From DAIDKA01 sp036489445 (lineage in GTDB: Bacteria > Pseudomonadota > Gammaproteobacteria > Steroidobacterales > Steroidobacteraceae): a stretch of DNA of 46,058 bases. Below, piece after piece: positions 33,636 to 42,052 of this stretch. Below the pieces are notes generated by a model that worked only from the letters and a program-made list of their open reading frames with translations, did no database searches and had not been told where the DNA came from. Numbering within the stretch: position 1 is the stretch's first letter; every line of letters starts with the position of its first letter. A program made the translations under genes and the position numbers. The stretch spans positions 1-46,058 of the forward strand of contig DASXFV010000079.1 of NCBI GenBank assembly GCA_036489445.1, in the 5' to 3' direction.

Positions 33636-35903
33636 GTGTTGTCCAACGAGCTTGAATACTGTCTGAACGACGCGTTCCACCAGGCGCGCGAGGCTCGCCA
33701 TGAGTATCTGACCGTCGAGCACCTGCTGCTGGCGATTCTGGATACCGCCAAGGTGCGCGAGATCCTCAAGGCCTGCGGCGCCGATCTCGCCAAGCTCAAA
33801 CAGGAGCTTAAGGATCACCTCGAGCAGTCCACCCCGAAGCTCGATGAGGCCGAGGACAACGAGGTGCAGCCGACACTGGGATTCCAGCGCGTGTTGCAGC
33901 GCGCGGTGTTCCATGTGCAGTCCAGCGGCAAGAAGGAAGTGGGCGTTGGCAATGTGCTGGTGGCCATCTTCGGCGAAAAGCAAAGCCACGCGGTGTACCT
34001 GCTGAACCGGCAGAACGTCTCGCGCCTGGATGTCGTCAACTACCTCTCCCACGGGCTCTCGAAGATTGCCGAGGAGAAGACCGACAAGGAGGAGGGGGCC
34101 GCCGAGGGGGAACGAGAGGCTGAAGGCGGTGGCAGTGCGCTGGACAAATATGCCACCAACCTCAATCGCCTGGCGCAGGAAGGCCATATCGATCCGCTGA
34201 TCGGTCGCAAGCTCGAGGTGGAACGCACCATCGAGATCCTGTGCCGGCGCCGCAAGAACAATCCGCTGTATGTCGGCGAGGCCGGCGTGGGCAAGACCGC
34301 CATCGCTGAAGGCCTGGCGCGGCTCATCGTCGAGGGCAAGGTCCCCGAGGTGCTCTCCGACTGCACCATCTATTCGCTCGACATGGGTTCGCTGATCGCG
34401 GGCACCAAGTACCGCGGGGACTTCGAGAAGCGTCTCAAAGGCGTGATCACGGAGCTGAAAAAGATTCCCGGGGCGATCCTTTTCATCGATGAGATCCACA
34501 CGGTGATCGGCGCCGGCGCCGCCTCCGGTGGCGTGATGGACGCCTCCAATCTCATCAAGCCGGTGCTCACCAATGGCGAGCTGCGCTGCATCGGCTCGAC
34601 CACCTACCAGGAATATCGCGGCATCTTTGAAAAGGACCACGCCCTCGCCCGGCGCTTCCAGAAGATCGACGTGGTGGAGCCGACGGTGTCGGAGACCATT
34701 GAGATTCTGCAGGGTCTGAAACCGCGCTTCGAGGAGCACCATTCCATCAAGTATGCGGACGAAGCCCTGGTTGCCGCCGCGGAGCTGGCCGCCCGCCATA
34801 TCAACGAGCGGCACATGCCGGACAAGGCCATCGATGTGGTGGACGAGGCCGGAGCGCGCCTGCGTCTGAAGCCCGTAGGCGAGCGTGAATCCACGGTCCT
34901 GGTGCATCACATCGAGGATGTGGTGGCGCGCATGGCGCGGATTCCGGCCAAGAACGTGTCCTCCTCGGACCGCGAAGTGCTGAAGACCCTGGAGCGCAAT
35001 CTGAAGCTGGTGATCTTTGGCCAGGACAAGGCGATCGAGGCCCTGGCATCTTCCATCAAGATGGCCCGCTCGGGGCTGGGCGATCAGCACAAGCCGGTCG
35101 GCAGTTTCCTGTTCGCGGGCCCCACCGGCGTGGGCAAGACCGAAGTCACGCGCCAGCTGGCCATTGCCATGGGTATCGAGTTCATCCGCTTCGACATGTC
35201 CGAGTACATGGAACGGCACACCGTCTCGCGCCTCATCGGTGCGCCTCCCGGCTATGTCGGCTTCGATCAGGGCGGCCTGCTGACCGAGGCGATCGCCAAG
35301 CATCCGCACTGCGTGCTGCTGCTGGATGAGGTCGAGAAGGCACATCCGGATGTTTTCAATCTGCTGCTGCAGGTCATGGACCATGGCACGCTGACCGACA
35401 ACAACGGTCGCAAGGCGGATTTCCGCCACGTGATCATTGTCATGACCACCAATGCCGGCGCGCAGGAGATGAACCGGCCCGCCATCGGCTTCACGCACGC
35501 CGACAATGCGAGCGATGGCATGGAGGCGGTGCGACGGCTGTTCTCGCCGGAGTTCCGCAATCGCATCGATGCCATCATCCAGTTCGGTTCATTGGATGCG
35601 GCGACCATCGAGCGGGTGGTGGACAAGCTCATCGTCGAAGTGGAGGCGCAGCTGGAGCAGAAGGGCGTGCAGCTGACCCTGGACGATGCCGCGCGACACT
35701 GGATCGCCCTCAAGGGGTACGACCCGAAGATGGGCGCGCGGCCCATGGCGCGGGTCATCCAGGAATTCATCAAGCGGCCGCTGGCGGAGGAACTGCTCTT
35801 TGGGCGGCTGGTGGGCGGCGGCAATGTGCGGGTCACGGTGGCCGAGGACGAATCAAAACTCGCCCTGGACGTGCAACCTACCCAGCAGGTGGTGCCGGCT
35901 TAA
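33636..35903 (+). CDS. clpA: ATP-dependent Clp protease ATPase subunit ClpA
   Basis: 755-residue HSP100 unfoldase that feeds substrates to ClpP. Double Clp-N repeat (about 1-145), then AAA+ domain 1 with Walker A GEAGVGKTAIAEG and Walker B ILFIDEIHT, then AAA+ domain 2 with GPTGVGKTEVTRQ and VLLLDEVEKAHPD. There is no middle coiled-coil propeller, which separates ClpA from ClpB/ClpC. The IGF/L ClpP loop reads IGFTH near residue 620. The start is GTG 33636 (LSNELEYCLNDAF follows), the conserved N-terminus. It is convergent with infA, 11 bases apart. Confidence 0.96.
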   Translation: MLSNELEYCLNDAFHQAREARHEYLTVEHLLLAILDTAKVREILKACGADLAKLKQELKDHLEQSTPKLDEAEDNEVQPTLGFQRVLQRAVFHVQSSGKKEVGVGNVLVAIFGEKQSHAVYLLNRQNVSRLDVVNYLSHGLSKIAEEKTDKEEGAAEGEREAEGGGSALDKYATNLNRLAQEGHIDPLIGRKLEVERTIEILCRRRKNNPLYVGEAGVGKTAIAEGLARLIVEGKVPEVLSDCTIYSLDMGSLIAGTKYRGDFEKRLKGVITELKKIPGAILFIDEIHTVIGAGAASGGVMDASNLIKPVLTNGELRCIGSTTYQEYRGIFEKDHALARRFQKIDVVEPTVSETIEILQGLKPRFEEHHSIKYADEALVAAAELAARHINERHMPDKAIDVVDEAGARLRLKPVGERESTVLVHHIEDVVARMARIPAKNVSSSDREVLKTLERNLKLVIFGQDKAIEALASSIKMARSGLGDQHKPVGSFLFAGPTGVGKTEVTRQLAIAMGIEFIRFDMSEYMERHTVSRLIGAPPGYVGFDQGGLLTEAIAKHPHCVLLLDEVEKAHPDVFNLLLQVMDHGTLTDNNGRKADFRHVIIVMTTNAGAQEMNRPAIGFTHADNASDGMEAVRRLFSPEFRNRIDAIIQFGSLDAATIERVVDKLIVEVEAQLEQKGVQLTLDDAARHWIALKGYDPKMGARPMARVIQEFIKRPLAEELLFGRLVGGGNVRVTVAEDESKLALDVQPTQQVVPA

Positions 35904-35914
35904 GGTGCGAAGGC

Positions 35915-36133
35915 CTAGCGGCCGCGGTAGATGATGCGACCCTTGGACAGGTCGTACGGGGTCATTTCCACTGTGACCGCATCCCCGGTGAGGATACGGA
36001 TGTAATTCTTGCGCATCTTGCCCGAGATGTGCGCGGTCACGATATGACCGTTCTTGAGCTTTACCCGGAAAGTAGTATTAGGCAAAGTCTCGACGACTTC
36101 GCCCTCCATCTGAATCGCATCTTCTTTAGACAT
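35915..36133 (-). CDS. infA: Translation initiation factor IF-1
   Basis: 72-residue S1/OB-fold initiation factor binding the ribosomal A site. The protein starts MSKEDAIQMEGEVVETLPN and ends GRIIYRGR, full-length for gammaproteobacteria. ATG 36133 lies inside the end of aat (8-base overlap), so it can be translated by coupling. No ribosome binding site is seen. TTGCAA-17-CAATAT ends ten bases before the ATG and could give a short-leader transcript, but the match is modest. As in E. coli it lies between clpA and aat. Confidence 0.96.
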   Translation of the reverse strand: MSKEDAIQMEGEVVETLPNTTFRVKLKNGHIVTAHISGKMRKNYIRILTGDAVTVEMTPYDLSKGRIIYRGR

Positions 36134-36830
36134 TGGGGCGCGGATATTGCACAAACACTGGTGGCATTGCAATGTGCTCGCGCAACAGAGCCTGAAATTG
36201 GGCCCTGGAGATCTGCCGGCTGCCCATGCTTTGCAGGTGCCGCGACGGTAATTGGCAGTCAATGACCACCACCCCCTCTGATCGGCAGTACTCGACCAGC
36301 CGGGACAGGGCGGCCTTGGAGGCGTCGCGCTCGCGGCTGAACATCGACTCGCCGAAGAACACGTTCCCCAGGCGAATGCCGTACAGACCCCCGGCCAGGC
36401 TGTCGTTCAGCCAGGTCTCGAAGCTGTGGGCATGCCCCAACCGGTTCAATTCCAGATATGCGGCGCGCATTTCCGGCAGCAGCCAGGTGCCCGGGCTGCG
36501 GGCGCGGGGTGCCGCGCAACCGTCGATGACCCCCGGGAAGTCCTGATCGATCGTCAGCCTGAAGCCGCGATTGCGCAGCGTCTTGGCGAGGCTGCGCGTG
36601 AGCCGGAACTCCTCCGGCATCAGCACGGCGCGTGGATCCGGTGACCACCACAGCACCGGCTGGCCTGCGGAGTACCAGGGGAAGATGCCGCGCTGATAGG
36701 CCGCCAGCAACCGCTCGGTGGACAGATCCCCGCCTGCGGCGAGCAGTCCCGCCGGATCATCCAACGCCCCTTCCGTCGGCGGGAAGCGACCGGGCGGATC
36801 CGTCGGCGACAGCCAGGTGATGGTTTTCAT
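36126..36830 (-). CDS. aat: Leucyl/phenylalanyl-tRNA-protein transferase
   Basis: 234-residue L/F-transferase that adds Leu or Phe from aminoacyl-tRNA to proteins with N-terminal Lys or Arg, creating degrons read by ClpS. Visible: GLLAAGGDLSTERLLAAYQRGIFPWY, PVLWWSPDPRAVL, GTWLLPEMRAAYLELNRLGHAHSFETW and NVFFGESMFSRERDASKAAL. The C-terminal half has a GNAT/FemX-like fold. Its start overlaps the stop of the DUF482 gene as ATGA, and its end overlaps infA. Confidence 0.95.
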   Translation of the reverse strand: MKTITWLSPTDPPGRFPPTEGALDDPAGLLAAGGDLSTERLLAAYQRGIFPWYSAGQPVLWWSPDPRAVLMPEEFRLTRSLAKTLRNRGFRLTIDQDFPGVIDGCAAPRARSPGTWLLPEMRAAYLELNRLGHAHSFETWLNDSLAGGLYGIRLGNVFFGESMFSRERDASKAALSRLVEYCRSEGVVVIDCQLPSRHLQSMGSRQISRAQFQALLREHIAMPPVFVQYPRPNV

Positions 36831-37963
36831 GTCGCGCGGCGATAGGGCACGTGTTCGCCCACCTGGGTGGCATAGGCGTCCACCGCCGCGCCCTCGCGCA
36901 CCAGGTAGTCCCGGACCGCTGAGCGGAATCGCCGGTCGCCGATATGGTGTGCCGACCAGGTGAGCGTCGGGGAGAAGCCCCGCGCCACCTTGTGTTCACC
37001 CTGGGTGCCCGGTTCAAAGCGCTGGATACCCCGCTCGATGCAGAATTCGATGCCCTGGTGGTAACAGGTCTCAAAGTGCAGGCTGTGGTATTCGGCGGCT
37101 GCGCCCCAGTAGCGCCCGTACAGCGCCTCCTGGCACCAGAAAAACACGGCGGCCGCCACGGGTCTGGACCGGTGCATGGCAACCTTGAACATCAGTCCCT
37201 CGCCCAGCGTGCGCGCGACTTCGCTGAAAAATGCCCGCGACAGGTAAGGCTCATGGCCATGACGCAGGAAGGTGCCGCGGTGAAAGTCATACACCGTATC
37301 GAGCAGCGCCTCGCCGATGTCGTGGCCGAAGCGGGTCTGAAAATGGATGCCCGATTCCTGCACCCGGCGCCGCTCGCGCCGCGCCTTCTTGCGCTTCTCG
37401 GCCGTGAAGGTCGCCAGATACTCCTCGAAGTCGCGGTATTGCTGGTTGGTCCAATGGAACTGGCAGTCCCGACGCAGCAGCCATCCTGAGCGTTCAAATG
37501 CCTCGCGATCTGGCTCGCCGAAGAACAGCGCATGCGCCGAGGACAGGTGGCTGTCGGTGGTGAAGTCCTCGATGGCCGTGGCCAGACGGCGCCGCACCGT
37601 GGGGCCGTCAAGATCCGGCCGCACCAGCAGCCGCGCGCCCGTGGCTGGCGTGAAGGGCACGCACACTGACAGTTTCGGGTAGTAGTTGCGCCCGATGTGC
37701 GTATAGGCCTCGGCCCAGGAGAAATCGAATACAAACTCGCCGTACGAGTGCGACTTGATGAAGGCCGGTGCCGCGGCCGCCAGTCCCGACGCATCGTGCA
37801 GCGTGATATAGGCGGGGGTCCAGCCACTGGCCACCTCCACACAGCCCGTGTGCTCCAGGGCTGCCAGGAACTCGTGCCGCAGAAAGGGTACCTCGGTGCC
37901 CGCCAGGGCATTCCAGGCTTGCGCCTCCAGCTCATCGATACTGTGGTGCTGGCGGGCGAGCAT
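36827..37963 (-). CDS. FemAB/GNAT-like transferase (DUF482 family)
   Basis: 378-residue protein of the PF04339 (DUF482) group, related to FemAB-type and GNAT acyltransferases. Family features: FVFDFSWAEAYTHIGRNYYPKLSVCVPFTPATGARLL, a middle region rich in Arg/Lys (AEKRKKARRERRRV) and VAAAVFFWCQEALYGRYWGA with CYHQGIEFCIERGIQRFEPGTQGEHK near residues 300-335. No enzyme of this group has a firmly known substrate. It is translationally joined to aat (ATGA) and begins five bases after the trxB stop. That gives a tight trxB-DUF482-aat-infA unit, in the place where E. coli has cydDC. A cytoplasmic transferase using aminoacyl-tRNA or acyl-CoA is a reasonable guess. Confidence 0.82.
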   Translation of the reverse strand: MLARQHHSIDELEAQAWNALAGTEVPFLRHEFLAALEHTGCVEVASGWTPAYITLHDASGLAAAAPAFIKSHSYGEFVFDFSWAEAYTHIGRNYYPKLSVCVPFTPATGARLLVRPDLDGPTVRRRLATAIEDFTTDSHLSSAHALFFGEPDREAFERSGWLLRRDCQFHWTNQQYRDFEEYLATFTAEKRKKARRERRRVQESGIHFQTRFGHDIGEALLDTVYDFHRGTFLRHGHEPYLSRAFFSEVARTLGEGLMFKVAMHRSRPVAAAVFFWCQEALYGRYWGAAAEYHSLHFETCYHQGIEFCIERGIQRFEPGTQGEHKVARGFSPTLTWSAHHIGDRRFRSAVRDYLVREGAAVDAYATQVGEHVPYRRAT

Positions 37964-37968
37964 GGCCT

Positions 37969-38937
37969 TCAGCTGTGACCGTGAGTGCCGTGACTCTCGA
38001 GGTAGCGGTCCGCATCCAGCGCCGCCATGCAGCCGGAACCGGCGGAAGTGATGGCCTGCCGATAGACGTGGTCGGCCACATCACCGGCGGCAAAGACCCC
38101 GGGAATGCTGGTCGCCGTCGCGTTGCCCTGGTTGCCGCTTTCCACCTGGATGTAGCCATCACGCATATGCAGTTGGCCATCGAAGATCTGGGTGTTGGGG
38201 GAGTGGCCGATGGCGATGAACACACCGGTCACGGGGATCACCTGGTGGTCCTGACTCGAGCTGCCATGCACCTTCAGGCCGCTGACGCCCTGGCCATCAT
38301 CCAGCACCTCTTCGACGGCATGATTCCAGAGAATGGCAACCTTGCCGGCGCGTTCCTGGGCGAACAGCCGCTCCTGCATGATCTTTTCCGCGCGCAGCTT
38401 GTCCCGGCGATGGACCAGCGTCACATGCTCCGTGATATGGGACAGGTACAGCGCCTCCTCGACCGCGGTGTTGCCACCGCCGACGACTGCGACTCGCTGG
38501 CCACGGAAAAAGAAGCCATCACAGGTCGCGCAGGCGGAGACTCCGCGGCCGCGGTTGCGTTCCTCGGAAGGCAGGCCCAGGTACTTGGCGGTGGCTCCCG
38601 TGGCGATGATCAGGGCGTCGCAGGTGTACTGCCTGGAATCGCCTTCCAGGCGGATCGGCTGCTCGGTCAGGTGCGCCTTGTTGATATGGTCGTGCACGAT
38701 GTCCGTGGCAAAGCGTTCGGCGTGGCGGCGCATACGTTCCATCAGGGCCGGACCCTGCAGTCCCTCCACATCCCCCGGCCAGTTATCCACATCGGTGGTG
38801 GTCATCAGCTGGCCGCCCTGATGCAATCCGGTGATCAGCAGCGGCGCGCGGTTGGCCCGGGCGGCATACACCGCGGCGCTGTAGCCGGCGGGCCCGGAGC
38901 CCAGAATGATCAGGCGGCTGTGCCGTGTAGTCGACAT
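37969..38937 (-). CDS. trxB: Thioredoxin reductase
   Basis: 322-residue FAD enzyme that reduces thioredoxin with NADPH. FAD loop LIILGSGPAGYSAAVYAARA, redox pair CATC in CATCDGFFF (near 137-140), NADPH loop VAVVGGGNTAVEEALYLS and the C-terminal FAD motif GVFAAGDVAD. ATG 38937 gives the usual N-terminus, with AGGA nine bases upstream; the frame is open 12 codons further but not conserved. It heads the trxB-DUF482-aat-infA operon and is divergent from ftsK. Confidence 0.96.
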   Translation of the reverse strand: MSTTRHSRLIILGSGPAGYSAAVYAARANRAPLLITGLHQGGQLMTTTDVDNWPGDVEGLQGPALMERMRRHAERFATDIVHDHINKAHLTEQPIRLEGDSRQYTCDALIIATGATAKYLGLPSEERNRGRGVSACATCDGFFFRGQRVAVVGGGNTAVEEALYLSHITEHVTLVHRRDKLRAEKIMQERLFAQERAGKVAILWNHAVEEVLDDGQGVSGLKVHGSSSQDHQVIPVTGVFIAIGHSPNTQIFDGQLHMRDGYIQVESGNQGNATATSIPGVFAAGDVADHVYRQAITSAGSGCMAALDADRYLESHGTHGHS

Positions 38938-39033
38938 GTATAATCGTCCTGTAGCGAATTTCCATTGTTGCATGGGTCCTGGAGCTCACGAAATCAAGCT
39001 CCTACGCAGGCATCACCCACCCAAGGATACATT

Positions 39034-41358
39034 TTGGCCGAGTCGACCGCGCAAGCCCGGGGAGGCAATCGTTTTTCTGCCACGGTCAACCGCGGGCTGC
39101 GCGAAAGCGCGGTCATCGCACTGGCGGTGGCAGGCCTGGTGCTGCTGGTGGCCCTGGCCACCTATAACGCCGCTGACCCGAGTTTCTCCCGCCTCACCGA
39201 CTCGACCAGCGTCCATAACCGCATCGGGCCGGTGGGCGCCTGGTTCGCCGATCTCTTGTTTTTCATATTCGGCCGGCCGGCCTTTCTGTTCCCGGTGATG
39301 ATCGGGCTGGTCACCTGGGAGCTGTTCCGCAGTGGCCGCAGGGGCGAACAATCCTCGCGCGCCAACACCGCGGTACGCATCGCCGGCTTTGTCCTGCTGC
39401 TGGTGGCCAGCTGCGCGCTGGCCACCCTGCACTGGTCAGGCAGCGGGCTGCCCCAGACCGCCGGTGGGGTCATCGGCAAGCTGGTGGGTAACGGCCTGGG
39501 CTCCGGGCTGGGCTTCTTGGGCGCGACGCTGCTGATGCTGGCGGCCTGGATGGCAGGAGCTTCCCTGTCACTCGGAGTGTCCTGGCTCACGGTCATGGAC
39601 CGCCTGGGAGCCTGGAGCTGGGGCGCGGTCGCGCTGGTGCGCACGAAGCTCGCCTCACGCCGGGAGGCCGCCGAGGGGCGGGGCCGGCGCGATGCCCGCA
39701 AGGTCAATGTCGAGACCGAGCAGAAGAAGGCCGCGACCCGCAATCCCACCCGCATCGAAGCCCCGCCCGCGGCGGTGCCCAAGAGCGAGCGGGTGGAGAA
39801 GGAGCGCCAGGTACCGCTGTTCGCCGCGGCCAAACCCGGTGAGCTGCCGCCGCTGAATCTGCTCGATGACCCGCCGCCGCATAAACCGCTGTACGCCCCG
39901 GAGGCCCTGGAGGCGATGTCGCGGCTGGTGGAGATCAAGCTGCGCGATTTCGGGGTGGAAGCCGAGGTGGTCGCGGTGCAGCCCGGACCGGTGGTCACGC
40001 GCTTCGAGCTGCGGCCGGCGCCCGGGGTCAAGGCCAGCCAGATCACCACCCTCGCCAAGGACCTGGCCCGTGCGCTGTCGGTGATGAGCGTGCGCGTCGT
40101 TGAAGTCATCCCGGGCAAGTCCGTGATGGGCCTGGAGATCGCCAATGAGAAACGCGAACTGGTCACCTTAGGGGAGATCCTGCGCTCCAAGGCCTACGAT
40201 GATGTGGCCTCGCCGCTGGCACTCGCGCTGGGCAAGGACATTGCCGGTCAGGCGATGGTCGCAGATCTTGCCAAGATGCCGCACCTGCTGATTGCGGGTA
40301 CCACCGGATCGGGCAAGTCTGTCGGCATCAACGCCATGGTGCTGTCGCTGCTGTACAAGGCGACCGCCGAGCATGTGCGACTGATCATGATCGACCCGAA
40401 GATGCTGGAGCTGTCGGTCTACGAAGGCATTCCGCATCTGCTCGCGCCGGTCGTCACCGACATGAAGCAGGCCGCCAACGCGCTGCGCTGGTCGGTCGCC
40501 GAGATGGAACGGCGCTACCAGCTGATGGCGGCCCTTGGGGTGCGCAATATCGGCGGCTTCAACAAGCTGGTGCGCGAGGCCAACGAGAAGGGCAAGCCCA
40601 TCCTGGATCCGGTGCTCATCCAGCGCGCCTCCAACGACCCGTCGATCGATCAGTCGAAGATCCCGCATCTTGAGCCGTTGCCCTACATCGTTGTGATCAT
40701 CGATGAACTGGCTGATCTGATGATGATCGTCGGCAAGAAGGTGGAGGAACTCATCGCGCGTCTCGCGCAAAAGGCCCGCGCTTCCGGCATTCATCTGATC
40801 CTGGCGACGCAACGACCCTCGGTGGATGTCATCACCGGACTGATCAAGGCCAATATTCCCTGCCGTATTGCCTTCCAGGTTTCGGCAAAAGTGGATTCCC
40901 GCACCATCCTTGACCAGATGGGTGCCGAGACTCTGCTGGGTCATGGCGACATGCTGTATCTGCCTTCCGGCACGTCCATGCCGACACGCTGTCACGGCGC
41001 CTTCGTCTCCGATGCGGAAGTGCATCGCGTGGTTGAAGCCCTGAAGCGCGCAACGCCGCCGAACTATGTGGAGGAGGTGCTGTCGGGGCCGTCGATTCCC
41101 ATTCCGGGATTTCCTGACGAGGATGCGGAGGGTGGGGTGCTGGGCGGTGAATCCGAATCGGACGCCCTGTATGACGAGGCAGTGAAGATCGTGACCCAGG
41201 AGCGCAAGCCATCCATTTCCTATGTGCAGCGGCGTCTGAAGATTGGCTACAACCGTGCAGCGCGCCTGCTCGAGGCCATGGAGAACGCAGGAATCGTGGG
41301 TCCGCTGCAATCAAACGGTGCCCGCGAAGTGCTGGCGCCGCCACCTGCGGGTGGCTGA
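39034..41358 (+). CDS. ftsK: DNA translocase FtsK
   Basis: 774-residue septal DNA pump that clears chromosome termini and activates XerCD. Four N-terminal membrane helices lie within residues about 25-190, followed by a short charged linker (about 200-280, much shorter than in E. coli). The motor has Walker A IAGTTGSGKSVGINAM and Walker B YIVVIIDELADLMM. The C-terminal gamma winged helix (DEAVKIVTQERKPSISYVQRRLKIGYNRAARLL, in two parts) reads KOPS sites. The start is TTG 39034 with AAGGA six bases before it; a TTG at 38965 is a weaker option. A TATAAT at 38939-38944 is a possible -10. lolA follows at once. Confidence 0.94.
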   Translation: MAESTAQARGGNRFSATVNRGLRESAVIALAVAGLVLLVALATYNAADPSFSRLTDSTSVHNRIGPVGAWFADLLFFIFGRPAFLFPVMIGLVTWELFRSGRRGEQSSRANTAVRIAGFVLLLVASCALATLHWSGSGLPQTAGGVIGKLVGNGLGSGLGFLGATLLMLAAWMAGASLSLGVSWLTVMDRLGAWSWGAVALVRTKLASRREAAEGRGRRDARKVNVETEQKKAATRNPTRIEAPPAAVPKSERVEKERQVPLFAAAKPGELPPLNLLDDPPPHKPLYAPEALEAMSRLVEIKLRDFGVEAEVVAVQPGPVVTRFELRPAPGVKASQITTLAKDLARALSVMSVRVVEVIPGKSVMGLEIANEKRELVTLGEILRSKAYDDVASPLALALGKDIAGQAMVADLAKMPHLLIAGTTGSGKSVGINAMVLSLLYKATAEHVRLIMIDPKMLELSVYEGIPHLLAPVVTDMKQAANALRWSVAEMERRYQLMAALGVRNIGGFNKLVREANEKGKPILDPVLIQRASNDPSIDQSKIPHLEPLPYIVVIIDELADLMMIVGKKVEELIARLAQKARASGIHLILATQRPSVDVITGLIKANIPCRIAFQVSAKVDSRTILDQMGAETLLGHGDMLYLPSGTSMPTRCHGAFVSDAEVHRVVEALKRATPPNYVEEVLSGPSIPIPGFPDEDAEGGVLGGESESDALYDEAVKIVTQERKPSISYVQRRLKIGYNRAARLLEAMENAGIVGPLQSNGAREVLAPPPAGG

Positions 41359-41359
41359 G

Positions 41360-42052
41360 TTGACCCGCCGCACGATTTGGTGGCGTCGGTTTGCTGTGTG
41401 CTTCTGCATGGTCGTATTCCCGGCGATCGCGTCTGCGGCACAAAGTCCGCACACCATCCTGGACACCTGGCTGCAGGGCCTCACCTCCCTGCGCACGCAG
41501 TTCACGCAGACCATCAAGGATGCGCAGGGCCACCAGACTGATCAGACCCACGGTGAGCTGCTGGTGCTGCGGCCGGGACGCTTCCGCTGGGAATCCCACG
41601 ATGACCCCGGCGCAAGCGGGGCCGGTTCCGGCAGTGCCGCTGCGGCTGACTCCGGGCAGGTGCTGGTCGCCGACGGGCGCAACGTCTGGTTTTATGATCG
41701 CGACCTGCAGCAGGTGACGGTCAAACCTGCCGATGCCGCACTGTCCGCGACGCCGATCATGCTGCTGTCCGGGGGCGCCGAGGCCAGCCACGCCTTTGAT
41801 ATCAGCGATGCAGGATCCAAGGATGGCTTGACCTGGCTGCGCGTGAAGCCGCGCGCCGCCCAGGCGGACTTTCGCCAGGCGCTGCTGGGTTTTGCGGGCA
41901 GCGAGCTGCGACAGATGATTCTCGAGGACAAGCTCGGGCAGGTGGCCACCCTGACCTTTGAGCATTCGCAACGCAATGCGCCAGTAGCGGTGGCTGAGGT
42001 CTCCTTCACGCCGCCCAAGGGTGTGGACGTGATCGGAACCCCAAGCAAATGA
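41360..42052 (+). CDS. lolA: Outer-membrane lipoprotein carrier LolA
   Basis: 230-residue periplasmic chaperone that carries lipoproteins from LolCDE to LolB. The signal peptide (RRTIWWRRFAVCFCMVVF, ends AIASA) is followed by the family start LDTWLQGLTSLRTQFTQTI, the hydrophobic-cavity strands (GELLVLRPGRFRWE) and VWFYDRDLQQVTVKP. No ATG fits ahead of the signal peptide; TTG 41360, two bases after the ftsK stop with GGGTGG upstream, is chosen. GTG 41351 is an alternative overlapping ftsK. An extra Gly/Ser/Ala loop (ASGAGSGSAAAADSG) interrupts the N-terminal sheet. The stop overlaps rarA as ATGA. Confidence 0.9.
   Translation: MTRRTIWWRRFAVCFCMVVFPAIASAAQSPHTILDTWLQGLTSLRTQFTQTIKDAQGHQTDQTHGELLVLRPGRFRWESHDDPGASGAGSGSAAAADSGQVLVADGRNVWFYDRDLQQVTVKPADAALSATPIMLLSGGAEASHAFDISDAGSKDGLTWLRVKPRAAQADFRQALLGFAGSELRQMILEDKLGQVATLTFEHSQRNAPVAVAEVSFTPPKGVDVIGTPSK

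Noticed and set aside
33528..35498. 656-codon minus-strand open frame opposite clpA
   Set aside because: Antisense shadow of a fully conserved ClpA; no ribosome binding site or recognisable domain.
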